Shown here: one piece after another, positions 36,201 through 45,289 of the stretch | How the letters are laid out: each line of letters begins with the position of its first letter | How positions within the stretch are numbered: position 1 is the first letter of the stretch | DNA from: Mycolicibacterium austroafricanum | Lineage (GTDB): Bacteria; Actinomycetota; Actinomycetes; Mycobacteriales; Mycobacteriaceae | Length of the DNA stretch: 64,000 nucleotides | Assembly (NCBI RefSeq): GCF_000612725.1 | Contig: NZ_HG964454.1 | Span: 205,951 to 269,950, forward strand | Reading direction: 5' to 3' | Made by a program: the position numbers and the translations under genes | Notes under the pieces: model-generated | The model's input: only the letters and a program-made list of their open reading frames with translations | The model's database searches: none | What the model was told of the DNA's origin: nothing

Positions 36201-38757
36201 TCGTAAGCACACCGCCTCGGGGGCGACGGCGCCCCGACCGGGCACCGTGCTGGGGTCGCACACCGCCGTCGCGGGAACGCAGCCGGGCCATCTGTGGCAG
36301 GCCCGGCTCGCGCCGCAGGCCAAGCCGTACCCGCAGCCGCACAAGTTCGCCGGAGTGGAGATCGTCCCGCTGTCGGTGCTGCTGCAGACGCTGTCGCTGG
36401 CTGCCGCCGAGTCCGGTGCCCGTGCTGTCGCCGACGTCCGGTTCGACTTCCCGATCACGGTGGACGCACCGCGGGTGGTCCAGGTCGTCAGCGACGGCGA
36501 GACCATCACCGTCTCGTCGAGCACCGCTGCCGCCGGTTCGGACGACTCCGCCCAGCGCTGGATCCGCCACCTCACGGCGCGGGTCGCGCACCGGGTCGCC
36601 GACAGCCCGGCCACGGCCGGTACTGCGCAGTCGTCCGGGTACGACCCGTCGGCGCTGGCCGAACTGCACAACGCCTGGGGCATCGACGGGATGGCGTATC
36701 CGTGGACCGTCGCCTCCCACGAGTCGGCGCCCGGCGAGCTGCGCACCGTGATCGACCTGACACCCGGCTCCCTGGTGGGTCTGCTCGACGCCGCGGTCAA
36801 CCTCGGCCGCCTGGTCGACTCGTCGAGCCCCGGCCTGATGGTGCCGTCGGCGGCCGAGAGCGTGCGTTTCGGCGACGACGCCACCGGCACCGGTGGAGTC
36901 ATCACGGCGCGCAGCCGCGGACGCGACGGCGACGATCTGCTCGTCGACATCTCGATCGGCGGAGTCGACGGCGCGGAGTACGCCCACATCACCGGGCTGC
37001 GGTACACGCCGGTCGAGATCGGCACCGTCACCACCTCGGCCGCCGCCGACCCCCAGCGCGTCGCGCACCGGCTCGACTGGCAGCCGTGGACGCCCGCCGC
37101 CGACGCCGGGCCCGACACCGGTTCCGTCGCGGTCATCGGTGACGACGATGTGGCGGCCGCCGTCCGCGGCGCCGTCGCCGCCAACGGACACGCAGTCGCC
37201 GAGATCCCCGACGCCCGCTTCGTGGTCTACGTCGCCGACGTCGGCGACGTAGACAGCGACCAGGACGTCGCGGTGCGGCTCACCACCGAGGTCGCCGACC
37301 TGGTCGGCACACTTGCCGAACGTGATCCGCGGAATCCGGCCACGCTGTGGATCGTCACCCGCGGGGTGTACGAGTCCGCCACGGCCGCAGCGCTGCCGCA
37401 GAGCACCCTGTGGGGTCTGGCCGGAGTTGTCGGCGCCGAACAGCCGCAGCTGTGGGGCGGGCTGGTCGACCTTGCGGGCGAGGACCCGGCGGGTTCGGCG
37501 GAGGCGCTTGCCGCACTGCTGCCCACACCGGTCAAGTCCGTCGCGATCCTGCGGGACGGGCAGCTGCGCACCTCCGTGCTGGCCGAGTTCACCGAAGCCC
37601 CGGCCCGGGAGACGTTGCGGTGCAGGCCCGACGCCGCCTACCTGATCACCGGCGGTATGGGCGTCCTGGGTCTGCTCATGGCGGACTGGCTGGCCGACCG
37701 CGGCGCCCGCCGCGTGGTGCTGGCGGGCCGGACACCGCTGCCGCCCCGCCGGGACTGGGACGACGAGTCGATCGACGCGGACACGCGCCACAAGATCGCC
37801 GCGATCCGCGCGCTGGAATTGCGCGGCGTGTCCGTCGACACCGTGGCACTCGACGTCGGGTCCCGTGAGGCGCTGACCGCGGTGCTCGACAAGCGCGACG
37901 GTGACGGCGCCCCGCCGATCCGCGGCGTCATCCACGCCGCGGGTATGACGGAGGCGCAGCTGCTCACCGAGATCGAGGCGGACCGCGTGCACCGCACGGT
38001 CTGGCCGAAGATTGCCGGCGCCAAGGTGCTCGACGAGCTCTTCCCCCCGGGCAGCCTCGATTTCCTGTATCTGGCCGCCTCGGCGGGCGCCGTGTTCGGC
38101 ATCCCCGGACAGGGTGCCTACGCCGCGGGCAATGCCTACCTCGACGCGCTGGCGCGGTCGCGGCACCACAGGGGCGACAACACGGTCAGCCTGGACTGGG
38201 TGGCCTGGCAGGGTCTGGGCTTCGGCAGCGAGGCCCAGGTCGTGGTCTCCGAGCTGGAGCGGGTCGGGTCGCGGCCCGTCGTGCCGGCCGAGGCGTTCGC
38301 CGCGTGGGACTTCGTCACCCGCTTCGACGTGGCCCAGGTCGTGATGGCGCCGATGCAGTCCGCGGAGGACGCCGCCGCGGTCACCGCCGACACCCACCGC
38401 GCACCCACGCGGGACTGGACGGCGATGGCCCCGGACGAGCTGCTGGCCGAGCTGCAGGACGGGCTGCGCGGCATCCTGGCCACCGAGCTGCGGTTGCCCG
38501 AGAGCGACGTCCACACCGACCGGCCCTTCGCGGAGATGGGTCTGAACTCGGTGATGGCGATGTCGATCCGCCGTGAGGTGGAGCGCCTGGTCGGGCTGGA
38601 GTTGTCGGCGACGATGCTGTTCAACCACCCGACGATCGAGTCGTTCGCGAGCTATCTCGCACAACAGCTCGCACCTGAGACCGGCGGCGACGACGAGGTG
38701 GCCGACGATTCGGGCGGCAGCCTGCTCGACTCGCTGTTCGACAGCGTTGAGAACTGA
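33283..38757 (+). CDS. ppsA: Type I PKS, PpsA-like (ACP-KS-AT-DH-KR-ACP), here PksA
   Basis: The protein has 1824 residues. Domains in order: loading ACP (Ser42 in AVGSSDAV); KS 100-530 (Cys277, His412, His452); AT 637-930 (Ser726 in GHSMGE, VASH at 825-828); DH-type domain about 985-1240 with HxxxGxxxxP (His1020, Gly1024, Pro1029) and Asp1169; KR 1450-1680 (GGMGVLG, Tyr1613, Asn1617); ACP with Ser1756. The tail SLLDSLFDSVEN is a candidate docking peptide. It receives a fatty acyl starter from FAAL1 and performs one extension. Layout and length fit M. tuberculosis PpsA (about 1876 residues). Part of its AT is almost identical in DNA to that of PksB. Confidence 0.92.
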   Translation: MTSAFDEDAIRNWLVDYLVTNIGCSPDEINFDAPLNDLAVGSSDAVVLTGELSELLGRTVSPVEFWQYPTINALAKFLTGGEVEPAAEAVVSRDYGADDEPIAVIGLGCRFPGGDGLDGNITGPDAYWRFLMEGRSAVRQVPEERWESFQINTPEAAAALAGTTRWGAFLRDLDAFDAEFFEISPSEADKMDPQQRLLLEVTQEALEHAGIPAHTLRHSQTGVFAAACLGEYGYLSTVDLGDVDSWSGTGGALSIIANRVSYYFDLRGPSVTIDTACSSSLVTIHLACQSLRSGDSNMALAAGVNLLLSPAVTRSFDQLEAMSRTGQCHAFDAGADGFVRGEGCGVTVLKRLSDAQRDGDRILAVIRGSAVNQDGRSNGLMAPNPAAQMAVLRSAYSAAGVEPRDVDYVETHGTGTLLGDPIEARALGTVLGRGRAADAPLLLGAVKSNLGHLEAAAGVAGFIKAVLALQHQQIPANLGYEKPNPHIPFDNLRLKVIAEHTEWPAPAGRPRRAGVSSFGFGGTNAHVVIEQAPPKAPATNGQGEPAVTTLVVSGRTAERIASEAGMLAEWMAGPEGSLASLPEVAHTLNHHRSQYNKFATVAARDRDQAIAGLRALAAGQTAPGVVGAPTGARKRGTVFVYSGQGSQWPGMARQLLVDEPAFANALAEIEPVFVEQVGFSLRDVIAGGESVSGDAQVQPVLMGLQLALTELWRSYDVHPDAVIGHSMGEVTAAVVAGALSLADGLKVIAARSSIMSRLAGQGAVALVELDPEAAAAFIADYPSVEVAGFVSPRQTVVAGLPEQVDAVIAAVTAQEKFARRVNMEVASHTALMDPVLPDLREALAGVTPRTPNIPFLSTVTEPDGEPALDADYWVANVRQPVKFSQAVTAAAQEIGTFIEVSANPILTYAINDTLSSASHVSLGTLARDADDTLTFHTALNATFTGHPPVTPHHGEPHIQLPTTPWHHTHHWAIRKHTASGATAPRPGTVLGSHTAVAGTQPGHLWQARLAPQAKPYPQPHKFAGVEIVPLSVLLQTLSLAAAESGARAVADVRFDFPITVDAPRVVQVVSDGETITVSSSTAAAGSDDSAQRWIRHLTARVAHRVADSPATAGTAQSSGYDPSALAELHNAWGIDGMAYPWTVASHESAPGELRTVIDLTPGSLVGLLDAAVNLGRLVDSSSPGLMVPSAAESVRFGDDATGTGGVITARSRGRDGDDLLVDISIGGVDGAEYAHITGLRYTPVEIGTVTTSAAADPQRVAHRLDWQPWTPAADAGPDTGSVAVIGDDDVAAAVRGAVAANGHAVAEIPDARFVVYVADVGDVDSDQDVAVRLTTEVADLVGTLAERDPRNPATLWIVTRGVYESATAAALPQSTLWGLAGVVGAEQPQLWGGLVDLAGEDPAGSAEALAALLPTPVKSVAILRDGQLRTSVLAEFTEAPARETLRCRPDAAYLITGGMGVLGLLMADWLADRGARRVVLAGRTPLPPRRDWDDESIDADTRHKIAAIRALELRGVSVDTVALDVGSREALTAVLDKRDGDGAPPIRGVIHAAGMTEAQLLTEIEADRVHRTVWPKIAGAKVLDELFPPGSLDFLYLAASAGAVFGIPGQGAYAAGNAYLDALARSRHHRGDNTVSLDWVAWQGLGFGSEAQVVVSELERVGSRPVVPAEAFAAWDFVTRFDVAQVVMAPMQSAEDAAAVTADTHRAPTRDWTAMAPDELLAELQDGLRGILATELRLPESDVHTDRPFAEMGLNSVMAMSIRREVERLVGLELSATMLFNHPTIESFASYLAQQLAPETGGDDEVADDSGGSLLDSLFDSVEN
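35188..35580 (+). repeat. AT tract nearly identical to a tract in PksB (copy 1)
   Basis: These 393 bases match 42437-42829 with 6 mismatches by eye and no gaps. Codon use in the tract (TTG, GAT, GGT, TAT, GTT) is less GC-rich at third positions than the flanking PKS sequence. Confidence 0.85.
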
Positions 38758-38816
38758 TTTCCCTGATTACCCCGATGCGCGAGATCATGTCGGGAGCTGA
38801 TTGAAAGGATGCACCG

Positions 38817-40547
38817 ATGGCGCCGTCTGAAGCCACGATCCCTGCGGTCCTCGCCGACCGCGCGCAGCAGCAGCCCGACGACATCGCGTACACCTTCGTC
38901 GACTACGAAGCCGACCCGGCCGGAATCTCGGAGAGCCTGACCTGGTCGGAGGTGCACGAGCGCGTCCAGATCGTTGCCGAGAAGCTCTCGAAGATCGGCT
39001 CACCAGGGGACCGGGCCGTGATCCTGGCCCCGCAGAGCCTGGAGTACGTCATCGGTTTCCTGGGCGCGATCCAGGCGGGCTTCATCGCCGTGCCGCTCTC
39101 GATGCCGCAGACACGTCACCACGACGAGCGGGTGACCGGCGCGATGAAGGATTCGACCCCCGTCGTGGTGCTGACCACCTCGGCGGTCGTCGACGAGGTC
39201 CGCAAGTACGGGCAGGCCGACCCCAAGGCGCGGCCGCCGAAATTCCTCGAGGTCGACACGCTCGATTTCGACTCGCCTCCCAAGCCGGCGCCGCAGGTGC
39301 CGTTGCCCAAGACCGCGTACCTGCAGTACACGTCGGGTTCGACCCGGCAGCCGGCAGGCGTGGTGGTCACCCACAAGAACGTCATCGTGAACCTCGAGCA
39401 GCTGCTCACCGACTATTACGAGGCGTGCCCCGGCGGTGCGCCCGAGGACACCACCGTCGTGACGTGGTTGCCCTTCTACCACGACATGGGCCTGATCGTC
39501 GGCGTCTTCATCCCGATGATGCTGGGCCGCCCCGCGGTGCAGATGAGCCCGGTCGCGTTCATGCAGAAGCCGGCCCGCTGGATGCAGCAGCTGGGATCAC
39601 ACCCGAGTGCATTCACCGCGGCGCCGAACTTCGCGTTCGAGCTCGCCGTCAAACGCACCACCGACGAGGATCTCGCCGGTAAGGACCTCAGCACCGTCAA
39701 GGTGATGATCAACGGCGCCGAGCGGGTGCACGGCGCCACCGTGCGGCGGTTCAACGAGCGGTTCGCGGCGTTCGGCCTGGCCGACTCGGCGATGCGCCCG
39801 TCCTACGGTCTGGCGGAGGCGACGGTCTACGTGGTGGCGTCGGCGGGTGGGCGTCCGCCGACCGCGGTGCGGTTCGATTACGAGAAGCTGGCCGCGGGCC
39901 ACGCGGAACGCTGTGACGATGACGGCGGCGCCGAGCTGATCGGCTGCGGTGTGCCGCGGTCGACGACGGTGCGCGTGGTCGATCCCGACAGCCTGGTCGA
40001 GAACCCCGCAGGCAAGATCGGCGAGGTGTGGCTGCACGGCGACCACGTGGCCGCCGGCTACTGGCACAACCCGAAGCTGAGCGAGCTGTTCGCCGCGCAG
40101 TTGGGCGAGCCGAGCGCGGGCACCCCCAAGGGTCCGTGGCTGCGCACCGGCGACCTCGGCGTGATGTTCGACGACGAGCTCTACATCATCGGGCGCATCA
40201 AGGACCTGCTGATCGTCGACGGGCGCAACCACTATCCGGACGACATCGAGGCCACCGTCGCCGAGTTCACCGGCGGCCGGGTCGCGGCGATCTCGGTGCC
40301 CGACGAGGCCAGCGAGAAGCTGATCGTGATCGCCGAGCTGAAGAAGCAGGCCGATCCAGCCCTGCTGGAGTCCGTCAAGCAACAGGTGACCGCGGCCATC
40401 TCGCAGACGCACAGCGTGCGACTCTCCGACTTCGCGCTGGTCGCCCCCGGCTCGCTGCCGCTGACCACCAGCGGCAAGGTGCGCCGCGCATCCTGCGTCG
40501 AGCTCTACCGCAACGACAAGTTCAGCCGTCTGGACGCCACTACATGA
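38817..40547 (+). CDS. Fatty acyl-AMP ligase 2 (second FAAL of the locus)
   Basis: The protein has 576 residues, closely related to FAAL1. The P-loop is YTSGSTRQPAG at about 171-181; LPFYHDMGLIVGVF, PSYGLAEATVYVVA, LIVDGRNHYPDDIE and TTSGKVRRASCVELY follow. A GAAAGGA site lies before the ATG, 59 bp after PksA. The 3' junction with the following PKS is almost the same DNA as at the FAAL1-PksA junction, pointing to duplication of a fadD-pks unit. It should load PksB, perhaps with a different chain from that used by FAAL1. The canonical PDIM locus has only one FAAL at this position. Confidence 0.93.
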   Translation: MAPSEATIPAVLADRAQQQPDDIAYTFVDYEADPAGISESLTWSEVHERVQIVAEKLSKIGSPGDRAVILAPQSLEYVIGFLGAIQAGFIAVPLSMPQTRHHDERVTGAMKDSTPVVVLTTSAVVDEVRKYGQADPKARPPKFLEVDTLDFDSPPKPAPQVPLPKTAYLQYTSGSTRQPAGVVVTHKNVIVNLEQLLTDYYEACPGGAPEDTTVVTWLPFYHDMGLIVGVFIPMMLGRPAVQMSPVAFMQKPARWMQQLGSHPSAFTAAPNFAFELAVKRTTDEDLAGKDLSTVKVMINGAERVHGATVRRFNERFAAFGLADSAMRPSYGLAEATVYVVASAGGRPPTAVRFDYEKLAAGHAERCDDDGGAELIGCGVPRSTTVRVVDPDSLVENPAGKIGEVWLHGDHVAAGYWHNPKLSELFAAQLGEPSAGTPKGPWLRTGDLGVMFDDELYIIGRIKDLLIVDGRNHYPDDIEATVAEFTGGRVAAISVPDEASEKLIVIAELKKQADPALLESVKQQVTAAISQTHSVRLSDFALVAPGSLPLTTSGKVRRASCVELYRNDKFSRLDATT

Positions 40548-43500
40548 CCTCTGCTTTTGACGAGGCAGCTGTTCGTCGGTGGTTGGTCGACTACCTGGTC
40601 ACGAACAACGGTTGCAGTCCGGAGCACATCGAACGCGGCGCCTCCATGCACGACCTCGGCGTGGGATCCCGCGACGCGGTCGTGCTCACCGGCGTGCTGT
40701 CGGAGTACCTCGGCCGCGCCGTGTCGCCCGTGGACTTCTGGCAGTACCCGACGGTGGACGCGCTGGCCAAGTTCCTGACCGGTGGCGAAGTCGAACCCGT
40801 CGACCCCGGCCCCGGCGTCCGGCCGGCCGCCACGAACGAGCCGATCGCGGTGATCGGGCTCGGTCTGCGTCTGCCCGGTGGCGCCGACCTGGACTCCAAC
40901 ATCGAAGGGCCCGAAGCCTTCTGGGAGTTCCTCACCGAGGGCCGCTCGTCGGTGCGGGAGGTCCCCGAAGACCGCTGGGAGTGGTGCGAGGACGGCACAC
41001 CCGAGGGCGCCGCCGCGCTGGCAGACACCACCAGGTGGGGTTCGTTCCTGCGCGACCTGGACGCCTTCGACGCCGAGTACTTCGAGATCATCCCGCGCGA
41101 GGCCACCCGGATGGATCCGCAGCAGCGGCTGCTGCTCGAGGTCACCCACGAGGCCCTGGAGAACGCGGGCATCGCCGCCGACTCGCTGGCCGAGACGCAG
41201 ACCGGCGTGTTCGCCGGCGCGAGCGCCGCCGACTACGCACAGCTGGGCGCCACGGACCTGAGCGGCATCGACGCCTGGTACAGCACAGGTGGAGCACTGA
41301 GCATCATCGCCAACCGGGTGTCGTACTACTTCGACCTGCGCGGCCCGTCGGTGACCGTGGACACCGCCTGCTCGTCGTCACTGGTGGCCATCCATCTGGC
41401 GTGCCAGAGCCTGCGCTCGGGCGACTCGGAACTGGCGTTGGCGGCCGGGGTGAACCTGCTGTTGTCACCGGCCCCGACGAGGAGTTTCGACCGGGCCAAG
41501 GCGATGTCGCCGACGGGACAGTGTCACGCTTTCGACGCCGGCGCCGACGGCTTCGTGCGCGGCGAGGGTTGCGGGGTGGCGGTGCTCAAGCGGCTGTCCG
41601 ACGCGCAGCGCGACGGTGACCGGGTGCTCGCGGTGATCCGCGGGTCCGCGGTGAACCAGGACGGCCGCTCCAACGGCCTGATGGCCCCGAATCCGTCGGC
41701 GCAGATGGCGGTGCTGCGCGCCGCCTACGCGGCGGCCGGGGTGGACCCCCGTGAGGTCGACTACGTCGAGGCGCACGGCACCGGCACGCTGCTGGGCGAT
41801 CCGATCGAGGCGCGGGCGCTGGGCACCGTGCTCGGTAAGGGCCGCGCGGCCGATGCGCCGCTGCTGCTCGGTGCGGTCAAGTCCAACCTGGGCCACCTCG
41901 AAGCCGCGGCAGGCATCGCAGGGTTCGCCAAAGCGGTATTGGCGTTGCAGCACAACATGATTCCGGCCAACCTCGGCTACCAGAGCCCGAACCCGCACAT
42001 TCCGTTCGAGAAGCTGCGGTTGAAGGTCGTCGCCGAGCACACCGATTGGGCCCCCGCCGGGCGGCCCCGGCGTGCGGGCATCTCGTCGTTCGGGTTCGGC
42101 GGCACCAACGCCCACGTCGTGATCGAACAGGCTCCGGTGTTCGCCCCGTCGCCGGTCGAGGAACCCGAAGCGGTCACCACGCTGGTGGTGTCGGGCAAGT
42201 CGCCCGAGCGCATCGCGTCGCAGGCCGCCGCACTGGCGGAGTGGATGGCCGGCGCCGGATCCGACGCCTCACTGGTGGAGGTGGCGCACTCGCTCAACCA
42301 CCACCGCGCCCAGCACGCCAAATTCGCGACCGTGGTGGCCCGCGACCGTGATCAGGCCATCGCGGGGCTGCAGGCGCTGGCCGCCGGGCAGTCCGCGCCG
42401 GGCGTGGTCGGGGTTGCCGCAGGCAACCCGCAGCCTGGCACGGTGTTCGTGTATTCGGGTCAGGGGTCGCAGTGGCCGGGGATGGCCCGGCAGCTGTTGG
42501 TTGACGAGCCGGCGTTCGCGAACGCGTTGGCCGAGATCGAGCCGGTGTTCGTCGAGCAGGTCGGTTTCTCGTTGCGTGACGTCATCGCCGGTGGCGAGAC
42601 CGTCAGTGGTGATGCGCAGGTTCAGCCGGTGCTGATGGGTCTGCAGCTGGCGTTGACCGAGCTGTGGCGGTCCTACGATGTGCATCCGGATGCGGTGATC
42701 GGTCATTCGATGGGTGAGGTGACCGCCGCAGTGGTGGCCGGGGCGTTGAGTCTGGCCGACGGGCTGAAGGTCATTGCCGCGCGGTCGTCGATCATGTCCC
42801 GGCTGGCCGGGCAGGGCGCCGTCGCGCTGCTCAACCTCGACGCCGACGCGGCCCGCTCGCTGATCGCCGACCATCCGAGCGTCGAGATCGCCGGATATCT
42901 GTCGCCGCGCCAGACGGTGGTGGCCGGCCTGCCCGAGCAGGTCGACGCCGTCATCGCCGCGGTCACCGCACAGAACACGTTCGCCCGCCGGGTCAACATG
43001 GTCGTCGCCTCCCACACCGCGCTGATGGACCCGGTGCTGCCCGACATCCGCGCGGCGCTGGCCGGAATCGAACCCAACATCCCGACGCTGCCGTTCCTGT
43101 CGACGGTCACCGGGGCCGACAGCGCACCGGTGCTGGACGCCGACTACTGGGTGGCCAACGTGCGCCAACCGGTCAAATTCAGCCAGGCCATCGTCGCGGC
43201 GGCAGCCGACAACGGCACGTTCATCGAGATCAGCCCGCACTCGACGCTGGGTCAGGCGATCGGCAACACGCTCGGTGACGGGCCGGACCATCACATGCTC
43301 GGCACCCTGGCGCGCGACACCGACGACACGGTGACGTTCCACGCAAACCTGAACGCCACCCACACGTCGCGGCCCCCGCAGACCGCCCATCACGGCGAAC
43401 CCCACATCGTGCTGCCCACCACCCCGTGGCACCGCAGCAGACACTGGGTGGACGTCCGCCCGCTGCGCCGCGGTGGCGGCGTGCGTGCCGGTGCGTTGCC

Positions 43501-45289
43501 CGCCGACAGCGCGGTCCCGCCGGAGTGGTTCTGCGAGCTGACGTGGCCCGCCAAACCCCTTGTGGCGCAAGATGGTCCAGTCGACCCGGGCGCCAGCTGG
43601 CTGGTGGTCGGCGACGACGCGCTGGCCGCCGAGATGGGTAAGCTGCTGGGCCGCCCGGTGGCCACCGGTGACGGAGCGGATCTGTCCTCGGCCACGCACG
43701 TCCTCTACGCGCCGACCTCCGGTGACGAGCTGGGTTACGAGCTCTTCGAGGCGGGCCGTGCGATTGCGACCACCGCGAGCCGCGTATCGCAGCCCCCGAA
43801 GCTGTTCCTGCTGACCCGCAATGCCCAGCCGGTCAGCGAGGGGGACCGGGCCAACCCCGGGCAGGCGGTGCTGTGGGGCCTGGGCCGCACACTGGCGCTG
43901 GAGCATCCCGACATCTGGGGCGCCCTGATCGACACCGACGAGTCGGTGCCCGCGGTCGTCGCCGCGCGCTGGGTGCTCGCGGAGGCGCATGCCGGCGACG
44001 GTGAAGACCAGCTGGTGTACCGGGCCGGCATCCGCCGGGTGGCCCGCCTCGTGCACGCGCTGCCGCCCGCGCCGACGGGTTCGGGGACACTCGACGCCGA
44101 CGGCGCGCACCTGGTCATCGGCGCGACGGGCAACATCGGCCCCCGACTCGTCGAGCAGCTCGCCGCGATGGGCGCCAAGACCGTGGTGGCGGTGTCCCGT
44201 AACCCGGGCTCACGGCTGGACGAACTGACCGCGCGGCTCGCGGCCTCCGGGACGACGGTCGTGACCGCCGCAGCGGATGCGTCCGACGCGTCATCGCTGC
44301 GAGCGGTGTTCGACCGCTTCGGGGCGGACCTGCCCCCGCTGAAGGGCGTCTATCTGGCGGCGATGAGCGGCGGTCCGGTCACGCTGGACGAGATGACCCA
44401 CGACGACGTGGTGGCGATGTTCCGGTCCAAGATGGATGCCGCGGCGCTGCTGCACCAGCTGTCGGCGGGCCATCCCGTCGAGCAGTTCGTGCTGTTCTCG
44501 TCGATCTCCGGCGTGCTGGGTTCGCGCTGGCTGGCGCATTATGCGGCGACGACGACGTTCCTGGACACCTTCGCGTTCGCCCGCCGGGCGGCAGGGCTGC
44601 CGGCCTGCGCGATCAACTGGGGCCTGTGGAAGTCGCTGGCCGACGCGCAGACCGGGTTCGAACGTCAGGCCACCCAGGAGTCGGGTCTGGAGCCGATGGA
44701 CGACGCGGTCGCCATCACCGCGCTGCGCTCGTTCATCGGACCGCAGGCGCCCGCCAGGGCCACCGTGGTGGCGGCGGACTGGCCCCGGCTGGCCGCGGCC
44801 TACCACACCCGCGCGCAACTGCACATCCTCGACGACCTGCTGGCCACAGAGGGCACAGCGGCCACCGGCCTTACCCCGACCGGTGACACGAAGTTTCGCC
44901 AGGAGCTGAAGGAGTGCGAGCCCCAGCGGCGTGTGGAGTTGCTCACCGATCACGTGTTGTCGCAGATCGCCGCCGCAATGGGGCTGGCTTCGACGCACAC
45001 GCTCGACCCGACGGTGGGGTTCTTCCAGTTCGGAATGGATTCGCTGATGAGCGTAACGTTGCAGCGTTCGCTGAGCGAAAGCCTGGGGGAGGCCCTGCCG
45101 GCGTCGGTGGTGTTCGACTACCCGACCGTGGAAGCGCTCACCGATTATCTGGCGTCGGTTCTTCCTGAGATAATCGAGACCGCCGGTACCGACAACGACG
45201 TCGATGGTGGCCCCAGCGTCATTGAGGACGCCTACGACGACCTCGCCGAGGACGAGTTGCTGGCGAGACTTTCGGAAAGATTGAGTTGA
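40544..45289 (+). CDS. Type I PKS with loading ACP (ACP-KS-AT-KR-ACP), here PksB
   Basis: The protein has 1581 residues. Domains: loading ACP (Ser42 in GVGSRDAV); KS 98-530 (Cys276, His411, His451); AT 630-925 (Ser722, VASH at 821-824); no DH; KR 1185-1420 with GATGNIG and Tyr1333, where the residue four after Tyr is Thr1337 rather than Asn; ACP with Ser1500. The tail is DELLARLSERLS. The first 900 residues match PksA, while the KR-ACP part matches PksC and, from memory, M. tuberculosis PpsB. It thus looks like a PpsA-head/PpsB-tail hybrid. Expected output is a beta-hydroxy chain from a FAAL2-supplied starter. Confidence 0.9.
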   Translation: MTSAFDEAAVRRWLVDYLVTNNGCSPEHIERGASMHDLGVGSRDAVVLTGVLSEYLGRAVSPVDFWQYPTVDALAKFLTGGEVEPVDPGPGVRPAATNEPIAVIGLGLRLPGGADLDSNIEGPEAFWEFLTEGRSSVREVPEDRWEWCEDGTPEGAAALADTTRWGSFLRDLDAFDAEYFEIIPREATRMDPQQRLLLEVTHEALENAGIAADSLAETQTGVFAGASAADYAQLGATDLSGIDAWYSTGGALSIIANRVSYYFDLRGPSVTVDTACSSSLVAIHLACQSLRSGDSELALAAGVNLLLSPAPTRSFDRAKAMSPTGQCHAFDAGADGFVRGEGCGVAVLKRLSDAQRDGDRVLAVIRGSAVNQDGRSNGLMAPNPSAQMAVLRAAYAAAGVDPREVDYVEAHGTGTLLGDPIEARALGTVLGKGRAADAPLLLGAVKSNLGHLEAAAGIAGFAKAVLALQHNMIPANLGYQSPNPHIPFEKLRLKVVAEHTDWAPAGRPRRAGISSFGFGGTNAHVVIEQAPVFAPSPVEEPEAVTTLVVSGKSPERIASQAAALAEWMAGAGSDASLVEVAHSLNHHRAQHAKFATVVARDRDQAIAGLQALAAGQSAPGVVGVAAGNPQPGTVFVYSGQGSQWPGMARQLLVDEPAFANALAEIEPVFVEQVGFSLRDVIAGGETVSGDAQVQPVLMGLQLALTELWRSYDVHPDAVIGHSMGEVTAAVVAGALSLADGLKVIAARSSIMSRLAGQGAVALLNLDADAARSLIADHPSVEIAGYLSPRQTVVAGLPEQVDAVIAAVTAQNTFARRVNMVVASHTALMDPVLPDIRAALAGIEPNIPTLPFLSTVTGADSAPVLDADYWVANVRQPVKFSQAIVAAAADNGTFIEISPHSTLGQAIGNTLGDGPDHHMLGTLARDTDDTVTFHANLNATHTSRPPQTAHHGEPHIVLPTTPWHRSRHWVDVRPLRRGGGVRAGALPADSAVPPEWFCELTWPAKPLVAQDGPVDPGASWLVVGDDALAAEMGKLLGRPVATGDGADLSSATHVLYAPTSGDELGYELFEAGRAIATTASRVSQPPKLFLLTRNAQPVSEGDRANPGQAVLWGLGRTLALEHPDIWGALIDTDESVPAVVAARWVLAEAHAGDGEDQLVYRAGIRRVARLVHALPPAPTGSGTLDADGAHLVIGATGNIGPRLVEQLAAMGAKTVVAVSRNPGSRLDELTARLAASGTTVVTAAADASDASSLRAVFDRFGADLPPLKGVYLAAMSGGPVTLDEMTHDDVVAMFRSKMDAAALLHQLSAGHPVEQFVLFSSISGVLGSRWLAHYAATTTFLDTFAFARRAAGLPACAINWGLWKSLADAQTGFERQATQESGLEPMDDAVAITALRSFIGPQAPARATVVAADWPRLAAAYHTRAQLHILDDLLATEGTAATGLTPTGDTKFRQELKECEPQRRVELLTDHVLSQIAAAMGLASTHTLDPTVGFFQFGMDSLMSVTLQRSLSESLGEALPASVVFDYPTVEALTDYLASVLPEIIETAGTDNDVDGGPSVIEDAYDDLAEDELLARLSERLS
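42437..42829 (+). repeat. AT tract nearly identical to a tract in PksA (copy 2)
   Basis: Partner of 35188-35580. The encoded segments, from GTVFVYSGQGSQWPG through the GHSMGE serine to QGAVAL, differ by one residue (Ser versus Thr). Confidence 0.85.

Noticed and set aside
35020..38664. 1214-codon antisense frame across PksA
   Set aside because: It arises from codon bias of the PKS gene and has no domain or ribosome site.
40028..40543. Longer N terminus for PksB reading back into FAAL2
   Set aside because: The upstream part is Arg-rich out-of-frame FAAL2 sequence; the ATG at 40544 gives the same N terminus as PksA and an ATGA overlap.
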